Source of the DNA: Eubacteriales bacterium
Lineage (GTDB): Bacteria > Bacillota > Clostridia > JAQUNY01
NCBI GenBank assembly: GCA_028717405.1
Contig: JAQUNY010000047.1
Coordinates: 1 to 10,244, forward strand
Length of the DNA: 10,244 nucleotides
Reading direction: 5' to 3'
Shown here: in pieces, positions 1 through 6,403 of the stretch
Numbering within the stretch: position 1 is the stretch's first letter
Layout: each line of letters begins with the position of its first letter
Notes under the pieces: generated by a model
Told to the model about the DNA's origin: nothing
Seen by the model: only the letters and a program-made list of their open reading frames with translations
Database searches by the model: none
Program-made: the position numbers and the translations under genes

Positions 1-604
1 CGGCAGCCGACACAGTTCTTCCGGCAATATCATCATCACTGATCGATGCTCTTTCAAAAAAACCGGCCTTTTCTGCTGCTTTGTCGATATCCCTTTCAAT
101 TATTCTTCCATACGGACCTGTCGGTTCAGCCAGTCTTATATCAATATTTCCGGCTGCGGCTTTGTTCCTGGCTCTTGGAGAGATCGCGGCATGTCCTGAT
201 TTACTGCCAACACCTGCTATGTCGGTATCAGACTGTTTCAAAACAGATGCTGATTCGCCGGCATTTTCATCGTCTGCTGCCCTGCCGTTCAAGCTTACGC
301 CTTTCTGGCTGCCATCCGGTATCTGGGCTTCTCCGTCACTGCCTTTCAGTGATGATATATCCTCTCCGGGAGTTCCTATAACACATACATTTACAAGAAC
401 CGGGACATCTTCGCCTTCCCCATAAAATATTTTGAGCAAAGTGCCCTCTGCTTTAGCTTCTTCCTCAAATGCAGCCTTGTCGGTCTCATAGCTGAATAGA
501 AGCTCGCCTTCCTTGACAATATCACCTTCATTTTTGTGCCACTTCGTTATTATACAGCTTTCAACAGATTGCCCCTGTCTGGGCATTATTACAGGCATAG
601 CCAT
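1..604 (-). CDS. E2 subunit (lipoyl acyltransferase) of a 2-oxo acid dehydrogenase complex, N-terminal part, cut by the window edge
   Basis: This is the N-terminal 201 residues of a dihydrolipoamide acyltransferase, the core subunit that carries acyl groups between E1 and E3 in pyruvate-, branched-chain- or acetoin-type dehydrogenase complexes in the cytoplasm. A lipoyl domain covers about residues 1-80, with the lipoylation lysine K43 in the sequence ETDKAAF. An acidic, Ser/Gly-rich linker follows (about 84-138). A peripheral subunit-binding domain covers about 140-176, with ISPRAR at the start and GPYGRIIERDI at the end. The catalytic domain lies off the left edge, so intactness and substrate cannot be judged. 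The ATG sits 7 bases after a strong GGAGGT (612-617). It lies 51 bases after the dehydrogenase gene with no visible terminator between, so the two are probably co-transcribed. The family call is firm; the acyl substrate is unknown. Confidence 0.9.
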   Translation of the reverse strand, partial: MAMPVIMPRQGQSVESCIITKWHKNEGDIVKEGELLFSYETDKAAFEEEAKAEGTLLKIFYGEGEDVPVLVNVCVIGTPGEDISSLKGSDGEAQIPDGSQKGVSLNGRAADDENAGESASVLKQSDTDIAGVGSKSGHAAISPRARNKAAAGNIDIRLAEPTGPYGRIIERDIDKAAEKAGFFERASISDDDIAGRTVSAA

Positions 605-655
605 ATTTTTTACCTCCAGGCAGATTTATTTACTAAAGCTTATACTACTCCAGGT

Positions 656-1930
656 TCATATAGGTTTGGCGTTGGCAAGCAGGAATTTTTCAGCTTCCGG
701 CGACCAGAGGCCTCTGTTTTTTTCTGTGATTTCAGCCAGTCTTTTCATGACCGGATTACTCCTGCCTTTTTCATTAAAATCGTTTATTGCCGTCAATTCC
801 ATTGAAATATTTGTGTATATCAGTTTCTTGCCGCCAGGTATCCCGGGCAGATTCAAGGTAGTTTCCACAACACTGTCAAGACCGCCGATATGTGTGATCA
901 TAGCTGATGGATCAATAAGTCCTTCTTCCATCATTTTCAAGGACTCCTTCATGTCGTCGGTATTTCCTCCGCTTGTCCCCACCACATGTGTAGAATTATA
1001 GTGAACGTTATAAAAATTAAATTCAGCAGAAAACGCCTTATTGGTAGGACCGGCAAAGAAATTCAGACATCCGTCCCGGGCAAGCAGCTTATCGCCCTGC
1101 TCGACAACCGGTTTCACAGGTGCGAACACAAAAACATCGTCATAACCTTTCCCTTCTCCTGTCAATCCCATCAAATACGCAACCGGATCAGATATACCGG
1201 CAGTATTTACGTAAAGCAGTTTAACTCCGTTTTTAGCTGCTTCACTGGCAGGAAGGACTTCGGAAGCCCTCCTGATCCTGTTTTCATCTATATCCGTAAC
1301 TACCAGGAGTGATGGCTTCAGATCACAATGTATTGCATAATCAATAGCCCCCAGTCCCATCGGGCCAACTCCGGCCAGTATCGCCATATTGCCGCCGCGC
1401 CTGATCCCCATGCTGTGTATGTAGTTACCTGCAACAGTATGATAGTTTGCGTGGAATGCCCCGACTATACATGACATTGGTTCTGATAGAGATCCATAAA
1501 AAAATGCATCGCCGTTGTAATGAAGCAGGCATCCTTTTTCCATAAATTCATTTGGTATGATTATGTATTGCGCAGCTCCTCCGATATACCTGTATGAGTA
1601 TCCCGTGGCTGCATATGGATCATGTTCAAGGTTTATGGCAGGCTGTATTGAAAATTTTCCGCCCCTTTTGAAGCTGCCTTTCCATTTTTCTCCGACTTCG
1701 ACGATCTCGCCGCAGAATTCATGCCCGATTATTACAGGATTTTTATCTATGTCATCAGGCACCCTTTTATGCTCACTGCCCTGCTCAGCCGCCTTGTACG
1801 AAGACATGCATACGCTGTCTGATATGATCCTGGCCAGTATTTCATTTTCCTTGATTGCAGGAAGCTCAAATTCATCCAGCCTGAGGTCTCTTTTTCCATA
1901 AAGCCTTACCGCCTTTGTTTTCATCGCCAT
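656..1930 (-). CDS. zinc-dependent medium-chain dehydrogenase, sorbose-1-phosphate reductase (SorE)-like
   Basis: This 424-residue protein is a member of the medium-chain dehydrogenase superfamily, expected to interconvert a keto-sugar phosphate or polyol with its alcohol partner using NAD(P)H in the cytoplasm. Likely catalytic zinc ligands are C41 (SVCMSS), H70-E71 (GHEFCGE) and E150 (SEPMSC). The four-cysteine structural-zinc lobe of classical alcohol dehydrogenases is absent. The Rossmann dinucleotide motif GVGPMGLGA is at 187-195, and an acidic residue (D213, VVTDID) at the end of the next strand favours NAD over NADP. It is longer than a typical 340-380 residue alcohol dehydrogenase. Its overall pattern, including the C-terminal GIPGGKKLIYTNI, resembles the SorE type as I remember that family. 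A GAGAGG ribosome binding site lies 7 bases before the ATG. Two tandem operator-like repeats lie just upstream, so DeoR control is likely. The exact substrate is not established. Confidence 0.85.
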   Translation of the reverse strand: MAMKTKAVRLYGKRDLRLDEFELPAIKENEILARIISDSVCMSSYKAAEQGSEHKRVPDDIDKNPVIIGHEFCGEIVEVGEKWKGSFKRGGKFSIQPAINLEHDPYAATGYSYRYIGGAAQYIIIPNEFMEKGCLLHYNGDAFFYGSLSEPMSCIVGAFHANYHTVAGNYIHSMGIRRGGNMAILAGVGPMGLGAIDYAIHCDLKPSLLVVTDIDENRIRRASEVLPASEAAKNGVKLLYVNTAGISDPVAYLMGLTGEGKGYDDVFVFAPVKPVVEQGDKLLARDGCLNFFAGPTNKAFSAEFNFYNVHYNSTHVVGTSGGNTDDMKESLKMMEEGLIDPSAMITHIGGLDSVVETTLNLPGIPGGKKLIYTNISMELTAINDFNEKGRSNPVMKRLAEITEKNRGLWSPEAEKFLLANAKPI

Positions 1931-1943
1931 AATCCCGCCTCTC

Positions 1944-1979
1944 TTTGTTCATTTCTAAAGTTTTGTTCGTTTCTAAAGT
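1944..1979. promoter_or_regulatory. tandem 18-bp repeat, candidate DeoR operator pair before the dehydrogenase gene
   Basis: Two adjacent 18-bp units (1944-1961 and 1962-1979) differ at one base only (A1951 versus G1969). Each contains a 15-mer, TGTTCATTTCTAAAG at 1946-1960 and TGTTCGTTTCTAAAG at 1964-1978. These resemble two 15-mers upstream of the deoR-type gene. The pair ends 13 bases before the dehydrogenase start codon, inside the 76-base gap after the repressor gene. I see no good -35/-10 pair here, so it would act either on a weak internal promoter or as a transcription block. The repeat is seen directly; the operator role is inferred. Confidence 0.6.
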
Positions 1980-2006
1980 TTTCTGTCTTGCTGTCTTTCC
2001 TGCCGA

Positions 2007-2777
2007 TTATTCTATCTTTGTTCCGCAGCTGTTCGCCTCTTTCACGATTTCTCCCGGAAGCGGCCTGTCGCAAATTAAAATGTCGATATCCCTTAGTCTG
2101 GCAAAAGTGTATGGCATGTCTTTGCCTACTTTGCCGGCGTCCATCAGCATTATTACTTTGCCTGCCTTTCTTATCACGGCTTTCTTAAGCTCACATTCAT
2201 AATAATCACCGCTGGTAAATCCGCTCTTAAGGGAAAATGCCGAAGCAGCCATGAAAGCAATGTCGATATTGATGTTTTTTATAAATTTCAATGAATATTC
2301 TCCTGATGCCGAAACATTGTCCCTGCTCACTTTCCCTCCGACCAGCGTTACAGCAGGCTTCATATTTTTCATTAAATCCATGCATATATTCGGCGCACTT
2401 GTTATTATGGAATAATTTTCGTCGGGGAGCATCTTTACCATGCACATGGTCGTCGTGCCCGAATCCACAAAAATAGCCCTTCCTGTTTCGAAATGCACCA
2501 GGGCCTTCATCCCGATTTTCATTTTTGCTTCTACATTTATACCTGATCTCTTACTGTAAATATCTTCCTTTATGCCATTTATACCATTGACAGGGCCGGA
2601 AGCTCTTGCGCCGCCTCTGGTCCTGATTATAAAGCCTTGTCCTTCAAGATAAGCCAGGTCCCTCCGGATGGTCATATCCGAAACATCCGGGCAAATTTCC
2701 CTGAGTTCCGTAAATGAGGCTTCGCCGCAGTTCAACAGATATTCCCTGATCTTTTCCCGTCTTATCCCGATACCCAT
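2007..2777 (-). CDS. DeoR/GlpR-family transcriptional regulator
   Basis: This 256-residue protein has the normal DeoR-family length and layout. The winged helix-turn-helix covers about residues 5-58, with the family recognition helix VSDMTIRRDL at 32-41 and the wing RTRGGA at 52-57. The effector-binding DeoRC domain follows, with the phosphate-sugar pocket motif DSGTTT at 105-110, GGK at 147-149, SGFTSG at 185-190 and the late motif MDAGKVGK at 212-219. Family members usually repress sugar or polyol catabolism genes and are released by a phosphorylated intermediate. The gene is first in a minus-strand run with the dehydrogenase and E2 genes. The ATG follows GGAGG at a short spacing of 3 bases. 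A consensus-like promoter and repeated operator-like motifs lie upstream, suggesting autoregulation. The effector is unknown; a phosphorylated ketose or polyol would fit the SorE-like neighbour. Confidence 0.92.
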   Translation of the reverse strand: MGIGIRREKIREYLLNCGEASFTELREICPDVSDMTIRRDLAYLEGQGFIIRTRGGARASGPVNGINGIKEDIYSKRSGINVEAKMKIGMKALVHFETGRAIFVDSGTTTMCMVKMLPDENYSIITSAPNICMDLMKNMKPAVTLVGGKVSRDNVSASGEYSLKFIKNINIDIAFMAASAFSLKSGFTSGDYYECELKKAVIRKAGKVIMLMDAGKVGKDMPYTFARLRDIDILICDRPLPGEIVKEANSCGTKIE

Positions 2778-2822
2778 GATCCTCCAGACTCTTGCTTTAC
2801 TTTTTTCACCATTCAGCAGTGG

Positions 2823-2858
2823 TGTTCATTACTAACATATAGATGTTCATAACAAACA
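2823..2858. promoter_or_regulatory. direct repeat, candidate DeoR operator pair before the regulator gene
   Basis: Two 15-mers, TGTTCATTACTAACA (2823-2837) and TGTTCATAACAAACA (2844-2858), match at 13 of 15 positions. Their starts are 21 bp apart, about two helical turns, so both would face the same side of the DNA. Each is also an imperfect dyad of the form TGTT-N7-AACA, a layout reminiscent of GlpR/DeoR-type sites. They lie immediately downstream of the predicted start of transcription for the regulator. Operator function is inferred from motif sharing and position. Confidence 0.6.
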
Positions 2859-2873
2859 ATATAAACATCTATA
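2838..2873. repeat. perfect 10-bp inverted repeat at the regulator's transcription start
   Basis: The arms TATAGATGTT (2838-2847) and AACATCTATA (2864-2873) are exact reverse complements separated by 16 bp. The right arm falls on the predicted transcription start of the deoR-type gene and the left arm overlaps the second operator-like 15-mer. A further 9-bp inverted pair, AACAATATA (2855-2863) with TATATTGTT (2882-2890), interleaves with it and reaches into the -10. It could be a dimer binding site or a 5' leader hairpin. Confidence 0.55.
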
Positions 2874-2877
2874 CACA

Positions 2878-2906
2878 ATACTATATTGTTATTATTGTGC
2901 TGTCAA
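2878..2906 (-). promoter_or_regulatory. housekeeping-sigma-type promoter for the DeoR-family regulator
   Basis: Read on the minus strand, a perfect -35 TTGACA (2906-2901) is followed by a 17-base spacer and a -10 TAGTAT (2883-2878). Transcription would start near 2871, giving a leader of about 94 bases before the ATG at 2777. Repeats on and just after the start would allow repression. Confidence 0.75.
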
Positions 2907-3000
2907 TGCCTGCCGCAGAAATTTATTGCGATTAAAGAAAATTTAATGATATTTCATCATAGAAGGTTATTTGCGAAATATATTCAGATATTCACGTCGG

Positions 3001-3029
3001 TTGTGATTGGTTTATATGTGTGCTAATAT
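3001..3029 (+). promoter_or_regulatory. extended -10 promoter for the membrane-protein cassette
   Basis: On the plus strand TTGTGA (3001-3006) lies 17 bases before TAATAT (3024-3029), and a TG dinucleotide at 3021-3022 makes an extended -10. It would start transcription near 3036, about 57 bases before the GTG start at 3093. A short direct repeat AAATGGTC (3033-3040 and 3048-3055) sits on the start region. The operator-like 15-mers of the divergent regulator are over 140 bp away, so this promoter may be independent of them. Confidence 0.6.
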
Positions 3030-3092
3030 TAGAAATGGTCGGTATGCAAATGGTCAAGAGAGATTAGGACCTGAAAGGACTGATGATCCGGA

Positions 3093-4049
3093 GTGTTTAG
3101 CAGAATAAAAGGCCTTGGATTTTGGACTGTATTTTCTGTCATTTGTCTGATTTTTATTCTATCTGTCTCAACGATTTTCGCAATCCCTGAGATGGTCCAG
3201 ATAAGAAATGGCAAACTGGTCCCTCCAACGTCATATTTTACTTACCCCGCATCAGCTTCATCAGAATCGGCTTTCAGCAGGGCATCTTTGTTCGGCATAA
3301 GCGGAAGACCTCCTGTTGTTTCAGACGGCATCAGGACATTTTTCCTCACGGGGCTTGTTGAGCAAGACAGAGTAAAGTCAAAGACCGATCTTCAAAAATC
3401 ACTGTATATGCTGGACCATTATACTTCACTCTCCCTGAACAGCGAATATCATATTTATCCTCAGGAACTAACGCCTCTTCAGGCAGAATCTCTTTCGAAT
3501 GGACTTGTCACCCTTTATAAAATGCCTGATAAAACCGCATTCGAATCGTCCCTTGCAGATAAGCCTTCCCGCATAGCTGCCTATGATAAGCTGCCTCTTC
3601 GTATACGTCCGGATTACTCTGTTTTTTCCGGGCCCTTCTCATATGGTTCAGTCTATATCGGCCCCTGGGATATGTGGTTTTTACTGAGGGCATCGGATGA
3701 GTTCTGGTTCAACCACTGGGATGAAATCGCGCCCTATAAGGAATATTTCAATCAGGCTGACTTTGAAGCAAGAGATTCTGCCGTCAAATCGATGATGCAG
3801 TCAGGTTCAACGCCTGACGCATTAATGCTTGAGCAGGTCTTCAGTGCCGATCTCCAGTTTTCTGAGCAATACATAGCAAGGCATCTTGACAGGATTTACT
3901 TTACCTCGAAATACATGTCTCAGTCAGGCAATTCATTCACAATGCTTTTTACCATAGCTCTTATAATCGCGGCACTGATCCTGCTGATAAGGCATATGCC
4001 CGGCAGTGCTTTAAGAAGGAGATATTCGGTCAGGCAGAAGTATTATTGA
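3093..4049 (+). CDS. membrane-anchored extracytoplasmic protein of unknown function
   Basis: I do not recognise this 318-residue protein. A hydrophobic segment at about residues 9-30, preceded by basic R4 and K6, looks like a signal anchor or uncleaved signal peptide. A second hydrophobic segment at about 281-299 is followed by a very basic tail (ALRRRYSVRQKYY). The topology would therefore be both ends in the cytoplasm with about 250 residues outside. The outer part contains an aromatic, Trp-rich stretch near 190-211 (GPWDMWFLLRASDEFWFNHW). It has no cysteine pairs and no motif I can assign. The start is a GTG: an in-frame TGA at 3084-3086 rules out longer versions, and AAAGGA at 3074-3079 is a somewhat distant ribosome binding site. 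The next gene begins 19 bases after its stop, so the two products probably work together at the membrane. Confidence 0.8.
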   Translation: MFSRIKGLGFWTVFSVICLIFILSVSTIFAIPEMVQIRNGKLVPPTSYFTYPASASSESAFSRASLFGISGRPPVVSDGIRTFFLTGLVEQDRVKSKTDLQKSLYMLDHYTSLSLNSEYHIYPQELTPLQAESLSNGLVTLYKMPDKTAFESSLADKPSRIAAYDKLPLRIRPDYSVFSGPFSYGSVYIGPWDMWFLLRASDEFWFNHWDEIAPYKEYFNQADFEARDSAVKSMMQSGSTPDALMLEQVFSADLQFSEQYIARHLDRIYFTSKYMSQSGNSFTMLFTIALIIAALILLIRHMPGSALRRRYSVRQKYY

Positions 4050-4055
4050 TTATTT

Positions 4056-4060
4056 GGAGG
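4056..4060 (+). promoter_or_regulatory. ribosome binding site fixing the start of the DUF350-type gene
   Basis: GGAGG at 4056-4060 lies 8 bases before the ATG at 4069. A possible in-frame TTG at 4054 overlaps this site and can be set aside, so the protein starts MNIKDV and is 297 residues long. Confidence 0.85.
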
Positions 4061-4068
4061 ATTATTTG

Positions 4069-4962
4069 ATGAATATAAAAGATGTTGCAGTATTTTTTCT
4101 CAATGAATTCCTTTTTACAGCTTTCATCATAACTCTTGGTTATGTTTTTGCGTGGGTCATTTACAGCCGGATATTATTCAGAAATATAAGCATAAACGAG
4201 GTCCTTCTCGAGAAAAGCAATTATGCCGCCTGGATAGAATTTTCAGGAGCTTTCCTTCTCCCGGTCCTCTTTCTGACAGCCAAAGCCACAGCTGGTCCTG
4301 CCAGTGAAAAGATCCTGTTTGACTTCATTGTCTGTTTTGTTTATACATTGATGTACATTTTATTCCTTCTGATAGCAAAATATGCTGCAAGGATATTTCT
4401 TCCTCCTGTTTATACTGAAAACGGCCGTGTCAGGTATGACCTTTCCACGGAAATATTCAGCTCCGGCAACACTGCCGCTGCATTTTACTCCCTTACAGTC
4501 ACCTGGATAGCTGCCAACATCATACGGTTCATAGATATAGACGCGGATTATATTATGGTTTCAGCTCTAAGGGTAAGCAACATACTTATATATACCCTGC
4601 TGGGGTACATATTTTTTCGACTTTTTATACATCCTAAAACTTCTGCGAACAAGGTCATATTTACTGACAGGAACACTGCTGCGAGTATTGTTATGGCGGG
4701 ATATTTACTTTCTCTGCAATATCTGATCGGCAGCATTACAGCGTTTCAGACTGAATTCGGATTTATACAGCTTCTCCTTATAACTGCAGTATCCTTTATC
4801 ACATACGCTGTCCTGTCTGTCTTGCTGAAATATTTGCTGTCACTTATAATAAAGGCGGGCTTCCGTAAAGAAGTATATCTGCAGTCAAGTATCCCTGCTG
4901 CTGTTGCCCAAAGTGCTCTCTATGCCGGGATCGCAATGACAATAACCGCTTTTGTAAGATAA
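4069..4962 (+). CDS. tandem DUF350-like integral membrane protein
   Basis: This 297-residue, very hydrophobic protein appears to have about eight transmembrane segments. A recurring pattern, a polar Asn followed by Ala-Ala at the start of a helix, appears three times: NYAAWIEFSG (51-60), NTAAAFYSLT (134-143) and NTAASIVMAG (202-211). A degenerate fourth copy is IPAAVAQSAL (275-284). A single DUF350 domain, such as E. coli YjfL of about 132 residues, carries two such NTAA helices. This protein is therefore best read as two fused DUF350 domains (about 1-155 and 156-297). DUF350 proteins are of unknown function and often sit beside envelope-stress or polyamine-ligase-like genes; none of those is present here. 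It is probably translated with the preceding anchored protein as a two-gene unit. No terminator is visible before the convergent cupin gene, whose stop is only 5 bases away. Confidence 0.75.
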   Translation: MNIKDVAVFFLNEFLFTAFIITLGYVFAWVIYSRILFRNISINEVLLEKSNYAAWIEFSGAFLLPVLFLTAKATAGPASEKILFDFIVCFVYTLMYILFLLIAKYAARIFLPPVYTENGRVRYDLSTEIFSSGNTAAAFYSLTVTWIAANIIRFIDIDADYIMVSALRVSNILIYTLLGYIFFRLFIHPKTSANKVIFTDRNTAASIVMAGYLLSLQYLIGSITAFQTEFGFIQLLLITAVSFITYAVLSVLLKYLLSLIIKAGFRKEVYLQSSIPAAVAQSALYAGIAMTITAFVR

Positions 4963-4967
4963 CAAAA

Positions 4968-6176
4968 CTAAAACTTCAGCTCAGGATTCTCGGCAAAATG
5001 CTTAAGCATTACCAGGGGCTCTGTTTTCGAAGTATTAACGATATTCACACCCTCTGCTGCCGCGTCAGCCGAAACAAAAAACTCATCGTTTGTCAGTTCG
5101 CCGTACCTTATCAGTGTTGGAGTTTCAATATCCCAGCGGCCGAAACTTCCCCTTCCCTGGATCAATATAAATCCATAGGCCGCTTTGTCCTTTATTCTCA
5201 CACTCTTTCCCGGATATACCGTAAGTCTTTTGGCAGATACTGTTTTACATTTATAACATATCCATTCTTCACAATATTCATCATTATCATTTATTATCAC
5301 CGGCGCCATGAAATGATTCCTGCTGAAATCAGGATCAGTATTCATCTCCCAGTCCATGACTTCCATAAGATAATCAAAGTCACCGATTTTATCCTCCGGA
5401 CAATTTTTCCAGAGCAGTTCTTCGGGCACTGTATGTCCGCCATAAAGCACAGACTGGTACATGGCGTAAACATCACTTGCAAACTGGGGCTCGTATGTGC
5501 AAAGGCTGCCCGGGGCGTGAAGCACACCCGGCGGGACGTCCCATCCGGTATCAAGAGTTAATTTGTACGCCCTTGATATATCAAGTAATTTGTTATCTCC
5601 CTTAATAAAATCTTCAAGGCATTTACGAACCTGTTCTTTGGTCACCTCAGGATTTATACCGAAAAACGTAAAAGGGAACTCCCCGCCATAGTTATTCTGC
5701 TGTGACGGGAAAAAATACATTTCAGGCTTTCCGGATTCCCCGACCTTTGCCGCATACTCGTCATTGTGGTGTATGTGGTGAGGAAGAGGTCCAAGGTTGT
5801 CAAAATATTTGGAGAATATCGGCCACTTACCATATTTTTCCCATAGGGTGCTTCCTATGAGCTTCCCTTTTTGACTTTCAACGGCATCTCTCAGCAGCAC
5901 CTTTTCTCTGCCGTCTGAAGACACTGCATAGCTCAGGCCTTCATCTTCAGGAGTTCCGGGGCCGTTGTCGGCAGGAGTTGTTGAAGAAAACCATCTTTCA
6001 TCTATTCCCCCCCGCTTCAATCCAAGTACATAATAATCATCGGGATGCAGCTTTATCCTTCTTGCAGGGCGGCAGAAAGAACGTGGTACCCATGCCGGTG
6101 CAAGCCTCAATACGCCTTTTCCTTCATTGAGGAGCCTGTCTGCTGTTTCATTTACATTTTTCTTTTTTACAGCCAT
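4968..6176 (-). CDS. cupin protein resembling class I mannose-6-phosphate isomerase
   Basis: This 402-residue protein probably acts as a metal-dependent sugar or sugar-phosphate isomerase in the cytoplasm. The metal-site region is PHHIHHNDEY (132-141) with E152 in GKPEMYF, and the second half of the site is VPPGVLHAPG (214-223) with H220. This matches the layout of type I phosphomannose isomerase (His, Glu, then a late His in an aliphatic PxGxxHA motif). A second beta-rich region (about 290-390) could be the companion cupin fold. The start is taken as the ATG at 6176, because AGAGGTG (6189-6183) is placed correctly for it and overlaps the possible upstream GTG at 6185. It has its own promoter with an operator-like 15-mer and converges on the membrane cassette. 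Its exact substrate is unknown; a ketose/aldose phosphate would fit the SorE-like dehydrogenase and DeoR regulator. Confidence 0.75.
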   Translation of the reverse strand: MAVKKKNVNETADRLLNEGKGVLRLAPAWVPRSFCRPARRIKLHPDDYYVLGLKRGGIDERWFSSTTPADNGPGTPEDEGLSYAVSSDGREKVLLRDAVESQKGKLIGSTLWEKYGKWPIFSKYFDNLGPLPHHIHHNDEYAAKVGESGKPEMYFFPSQQNNYGGEFPFTFFGINPEVTKEQVRKCLEDFIKGDNKLLDISRAYKLTLDTGWDVPPGVLHAPGSLCTYEPQFASDVYAMYQSVLYGGHTVPEELLWKNCPEDKIGDFDYLMEVMDWEMNTDPDFSRNHFMAPVIINDNDEYCEEWICYKCKTVSAKRLTVYPGKSVRIKDKAAYGFILIQGRGSFGRWDIETPTLIRYGELTNDEFFVSADAAAEGVNIVNTSKTEPLVMLKHFAENPELKF

Positions 6177-6242
6177 TTTCTTCACCTCTTAATCGTTTAT
6201 CTTCTTCTCCATGCTCTGACAGATACCATCCGGTTAAAAAAC

Positions 6243-6259
6243 AATGCATTAAATGCATT
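6243..6259. repeat. pair of AATGCATT palindromes in the cupin leader
   Basis: The 8-bp palindrome AATGCATT occurs at 6243-6250 and again at 6252-6259, one base apart. It lies about 21-37 bases downstream of the predicted transcription start of the cupin gene. It may be a small protein-binding site or a leader RNA hairpin; no function is shown. Confidence 0.4.
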
Positions 6260-6286
6260 ATTTATACAAAAGACAGATCCTCTTCT

Positions 6287-6316
6287 ATTATACTTTAGAA
6301 ACGACTGTAAAAACAA
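6287..6316 (-). promoter_or_regulatory. promoter of the cupin gene with an embedded operator-like site
   Basis: On the minus strand TTGTTT (6316-6311) is followed by an 18-base spacer and a perfect TATAAT (6292-6287). The spacer holds a 15-mer (6307-6293, CAGTCGTTTCTAAAG) that equals 12 of 15 bases of the repeat before the dehydrogenase; including the next base, 13 consecutive bases are identical (TCGTTTCTAAAGT). A repressor bound between -35 and -10 would block initiation. The rest of the 224-bp gap to the nucleoside hydrolase gene holds only the repeats listed separately. Confidence 0.65.
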
Positions 6317-6365
6317 TGTCCAGGTTTGGAAATTGTGTTTGGGAATTCAGTGCTGGAAAAGGCAA

Positions 6366-6403
6366 CAGAATCCATATCAGGATCCTTCTCAGAATCTATA
6401 TCA
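6366..6403. repeat. 24-bp-period direct repeat overlapping the nucleoside hydrolase stop codon
   Basis: CAGAATCCATATCA (6366-6379) recurs as CAGAATCTATATCA (6390-6403) with one mismatch, exactly 24 bp apart. The second copy contains the stop codon of the nucleoside hydrolase gene, and a palindrome AGGATCCT (6379-6386) lies between. It may be the trace of a local duplication. No stem plus U-tract was seen that would make it a terminator. Confidence 0.4.

Noticed and set aside
513..1001. Plus-strand open frame of 162 codons
   Set aside because: It lies antisense over the E2 start and the dehydrogenase C-terminus, has no family features, and the minus-strand frames there carry clear motifs.
1931..2006. 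Independent promoter for the dehydrogenase gene
   Set aside because: TAGAAA/TAGAAT hexamers occur on the minus strand but none has a reasonable -35 at 16-18 bases, so I list only the repeat.
4963..4967. Bidirectional terminator between the convergent DUF350 and cupin genes
   Set aside because: Only 5 bases separate the stops and no GC-rich stem with a U-tract is visible on either strand nearby.
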